DNA of 56,731 nucleotides from Crenobacter intestini (GTDB lineage Bacteria; Pseudomonadota; Gammaproteobacteria; Burkholderiales; Chromobacteriaceae). The stretch is taken from NCBI RefSeq assembly GCF_004919095.1, contig NZ_STGJ01000021.1:1-56731 (forward strand). Direction: 5' to 3'. The notes below the pieces were generated by a model, which searched no databases, had not been told where the DNA came from, and saw nothing but the letters and a program-made list of their open reading frames with translations. The position numbers were made by a program, and so were the translations under genes. Positions 55,451 through 56,731 of this stretch are shown piece after piece (position 1 is the stretch's first letter; every line of letters starts with the position of its first letter).

Positions 55451-56094
55451 CACGCACCCGCCTTCACACTAGGACGAACGACCACGTCGCCGTTCGTGGC
55501 ACCCGGGACGGCGCCCTTGACCATGATCAGCTGACGCTCAGCGTCGATACGAACAACTTCCAGGCACTGAACGGTGCTCTTGACGTTACCGTACTGACCT
55601 GCCATGCGCTTACCCGGCAGAACGCGACCCGGATCCTGAGCCTGACCGATCGAACCCGGCGTATTGTGCGAACGGGAGTTACCGTGCGACGCGCGGTTGG
55701 AAGAGAAGTTGTGACGCTTGATCACGCCGGAGAAGCCCTTACCCTTGGAGGTACCGGTCACATCGACCAGTTGACCAACGGTGAAGATCTCAACGGTGAT
55801 CTTGTCACCCGGCTTGTACGCGGAGACTTGCTCAGCGGTCAGCGCGAATTCGCGCACGCCACGGCCGGCTTCGACGCCAGCCTTTGCGAAGTGACCGGCA
55901 GCGGCCTTGACTACGCGGCTTGCCTTACGATCGCCAAAAGTAACCTGAACGGCGGTGTAGCCGTCTACTTCGGCGGATTTTACTTGCGAGACGCGGTTAG
56001 CGGACATATCCAGCACGGTCACCGGGATGGAAGCGCCATCCTCAGCAAAAATGCGGGTCATGCCGACTTTGCGTCCGACCAGACCTAAAGTCAT
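55450..56094 (-). CDS. rplC: 50S ribosomal protein L3
   Basis: A 214-residue L3. It starts [16 protein letters not shown] after AAGGAA, and has the glutamine-methylated loop region [18 protein letters not shown]. The 14-codon upstream frame is rejected. It is separated from rpsJ by 144 bp containing two hairpins, unusually far for this operon. Confidence 0.97.
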   Translation of the reverse strand: MTLGLVGRKVGMTRIFAEDGASIPVTVLDMSANRVSQVKSAEVDGYTAVQVTFGDRKASRVVKAAAGHFAKAGVEAGRGVREFALTAEQVSAYKPGDKITVEIFTVGQLVDVTGTSKGKGFSGVIKRHNFSSNRASHGNSRSHNTPGSIGQAQDPGRVLPGKRMAGQYGNVKSTVQCLEVVRIDAERQLIMVKGAVPGATNGDVVVRPSVKAGA

Positions 56095-56140
56095 GTTTAT
56101 TTCCTTTTGCAGGTGCCGATTACGATTGACCGGCATACAA

Positions 56141-56174
56141 AAACAAAAGCGGACTCTCAGAAACGAGAGTCCGC
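56141..56174 (-). terminator. Terminator-like hairpin between rpsJ and rplC (distal)
   Basis: Minus-strand stem GCGGACTCTC (6-nt loop) GAGAGTCCGC, followed by TTTTGTTTTTG. A 10-bp stem and a long T-rich tract make a convincing intrinsic terminator inside the S10 cluster. Confidence 0.75.
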
Positions 56175-56176
56175 AA

Positions 56177-56205
56177 ATGTATCACAGAAAAATCATACGG
56201 CGCAA
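56177..56205 (-). promoter_or_regulatory. Candidate promoter between rpsJ and rplC
   Basis: Minus-strand -35 TTGCGC (56200-56205), a 17-bp spacer, and -10 ATACAT (56177-56182). Transcription would begin near 56170, within the distal hairpin. The hexamers are only moderate matches. Confidence 0.3.
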
Positions 56206-56229
56206 TCACTTAGCGCAGTTACGCCGTAT
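56190..56229 (-). terminator. Terminator-like hairpin after rpsJ (proximal)
   Basis: Minus-strand arms ATACGGCG (56222-56229) and CGCCGTAT (56195-56202) with a 19-nt loop, then GATTTTTCTG. The stem is 8 bp and the loop long, so it is weaker than the distal hairpin. It begins 10 bp after the rpsJ stop codon. Confidence 0.55.
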
Positions 56230-56238
56230 TTTCCGCGA

Positions 56239-56550
56239 TTACTGCAGCTTGATTTCGACGTCGACGCCTGCCGGCAGGTCGAGTTTCATCAGCGCGTCGA
56301 CCGTCTTGTCGGTCGGGTCGACGATGTCCATCAGGCGCAGGTGAGTACGGATTTCCAGCTGGTCGCGGGAAGTCTTGTTCACGTGCGGCGAGCGGAGGAT
56401 GTTGAAACGCTCGATCTTGGTCGGCAGCGGAACCGGACCCTTGACCACGGCGCCGGTGCGCTTGGCGGTCTCGACGATCTCCTGTGCCGAGCGGTCGATC
56501 AGGTTGTAATCAAACGCCTTCAGGCGGATACGGATTTTCTGGCTTTGCAT
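56239..56550 (-). CDS. rpsJ: 30S ribosomal protein S10
   Basis: A 103-residue S10, [19 protein letters not shown] at the start and the [18 protein letters not shown] segment. It is also NusE, the partner of NusB in boxA antitermination, as at the rRNA leader at the far left of this window. It follows tuf by only 18 bp, so it is probably made from the tuf transcript. Confidence 0.97.
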   Translation of the reverse strand: MQSQKIRIRLKAFDYNLIDRSAQEIVETAKRTGAVVKGPVPLPTKIERFNILRSPHVNKTSRDQLEIRTHLRLMDIVDPTDKTVDALMKLDLPAGVDVEIKLQ

Positions 56551-56568
56551 GTGAGTCTCCGTAGCCGA

Positions 56569-56731
56569 TTACTTGAGGATCTTGGCAACGACGCCGGCGC
56601 CGACGGTACGGCCGCCTTCGCGGATCGCGAAGCGCAGACCTTCTTCCATCGCGATCGGGGCGATCAGTTCGACCGAGATCGAAACGTTGTCACCCGGCAT
56701 CACCATTTCCACGCCTTCCGGCAGGCTAACC
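56569..56731 (-). CDS. tuf: Elongation factor Tu, 3' end (partial)
   Basis: Only the last 53 codons are inside the window; the gene continues past the right edge. The visible C-terminus, including [20 protein letters not shown] and [13 protein letters not shown], is the beta-barrel domain III of EF-Tu. EF-Tu delivers aminoacyl-tRNA to the ribosome. The order tuf-rpsJ is the usual end of the str operon in betaproteobacteria. Confidence 0.95.
   Translation of the reverse strand, partial: VSLPEGVEMVMPGDNVSISVELIAPIAMEEGLRFAIREGGRTVGAGVVAKILK

Overview
The window is high-GC, densely coded chromosomal DNA. It fits a betaproteobacterium of the order Neisseriales (Chromobacteriaceae-like). The evidence is the ribosomal gene order, the RpoA and ribosomal protein sequences, the miaB-phoH-ybeY-corC-lnt operon, and a surface-glycan locus that mixes Neisseria pgl-type and Pseudomonas wbp-type genes. 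This placement is inference from protein resemblance; no rRNA gene lies inside the window. The left edge ends in the leader of an rRNA operon that runs leftward off the window, with a near-consensus P1 promoter and a boxA.

Left third (1-14.6 kb): scattered housekeeping and envelope genes. These are a pyrimidine 5'-nucleotidase, a VanZ-like membrane protein, a polyamine ABC importer (ATPase plus two permeases, no binding protein), OmpW behind a candidate FNR-type promoter, UbiD, an M30-type metallopeptidase lipoprotein, a YggL-family protein, aspartate ammonia-lyase, a small outer-membrane barrel, a LysR regulator and a membrane diguanylate cyclase.

Glycan locus (14.6-28.0 kb, all on the minus strand): wbpA-wbpB-wbpD-wbpE homologues for making a UDP-2,3-diacetamido-glucuronic acid, a flippase, an acyltransferase, three family-4 glycosyltransferases, then a pgl-like trio (aminotransferase, initiating sugar transferase, 4,6-dehydratase). 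Most junctions overlap by a few bases. No Wzy polymerase, ligase or chain-length regulator is present, so the locus looks built to make a fixed short oligosaccharide. A terminator-like hairpin splits wbpD from wbpE, and an inverted-repeat element separates the glycosyltransferases from the pgl-like trio.

Middle (28-42.7 kb): a spermidine-synthase-like protein coupled to TtcA, a pteridine-reductase-like SDR divergent from a MidA methyltransferase, two identical tRNA-Met(CAU) genes behind a consensus promoter, a GNAT, the miaB-lnt operon, and a beta-alanine-type catabolic pair (omega-aminotransferase and methylmalonate/malonate-semialdehyde dehydrogenase) divergent from a MocR regulator.

Right quarter (42.7-56.7 kb, minus strand): the tuf/S10-spc-alpha ribosomal supercluster, from the 3' end of tuf through rpsJ...rpsQ, rplN...secY, rpmJ...rplQ. 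Non-coding features here are two terminator-like hairpins and a candidate promoter between rpsJ and rplC, a strong promoter with a palindromic spacer between rpsQ and rplN, and a hairpin-rich 210-bp gap in place of infA between secY and rpmJ.
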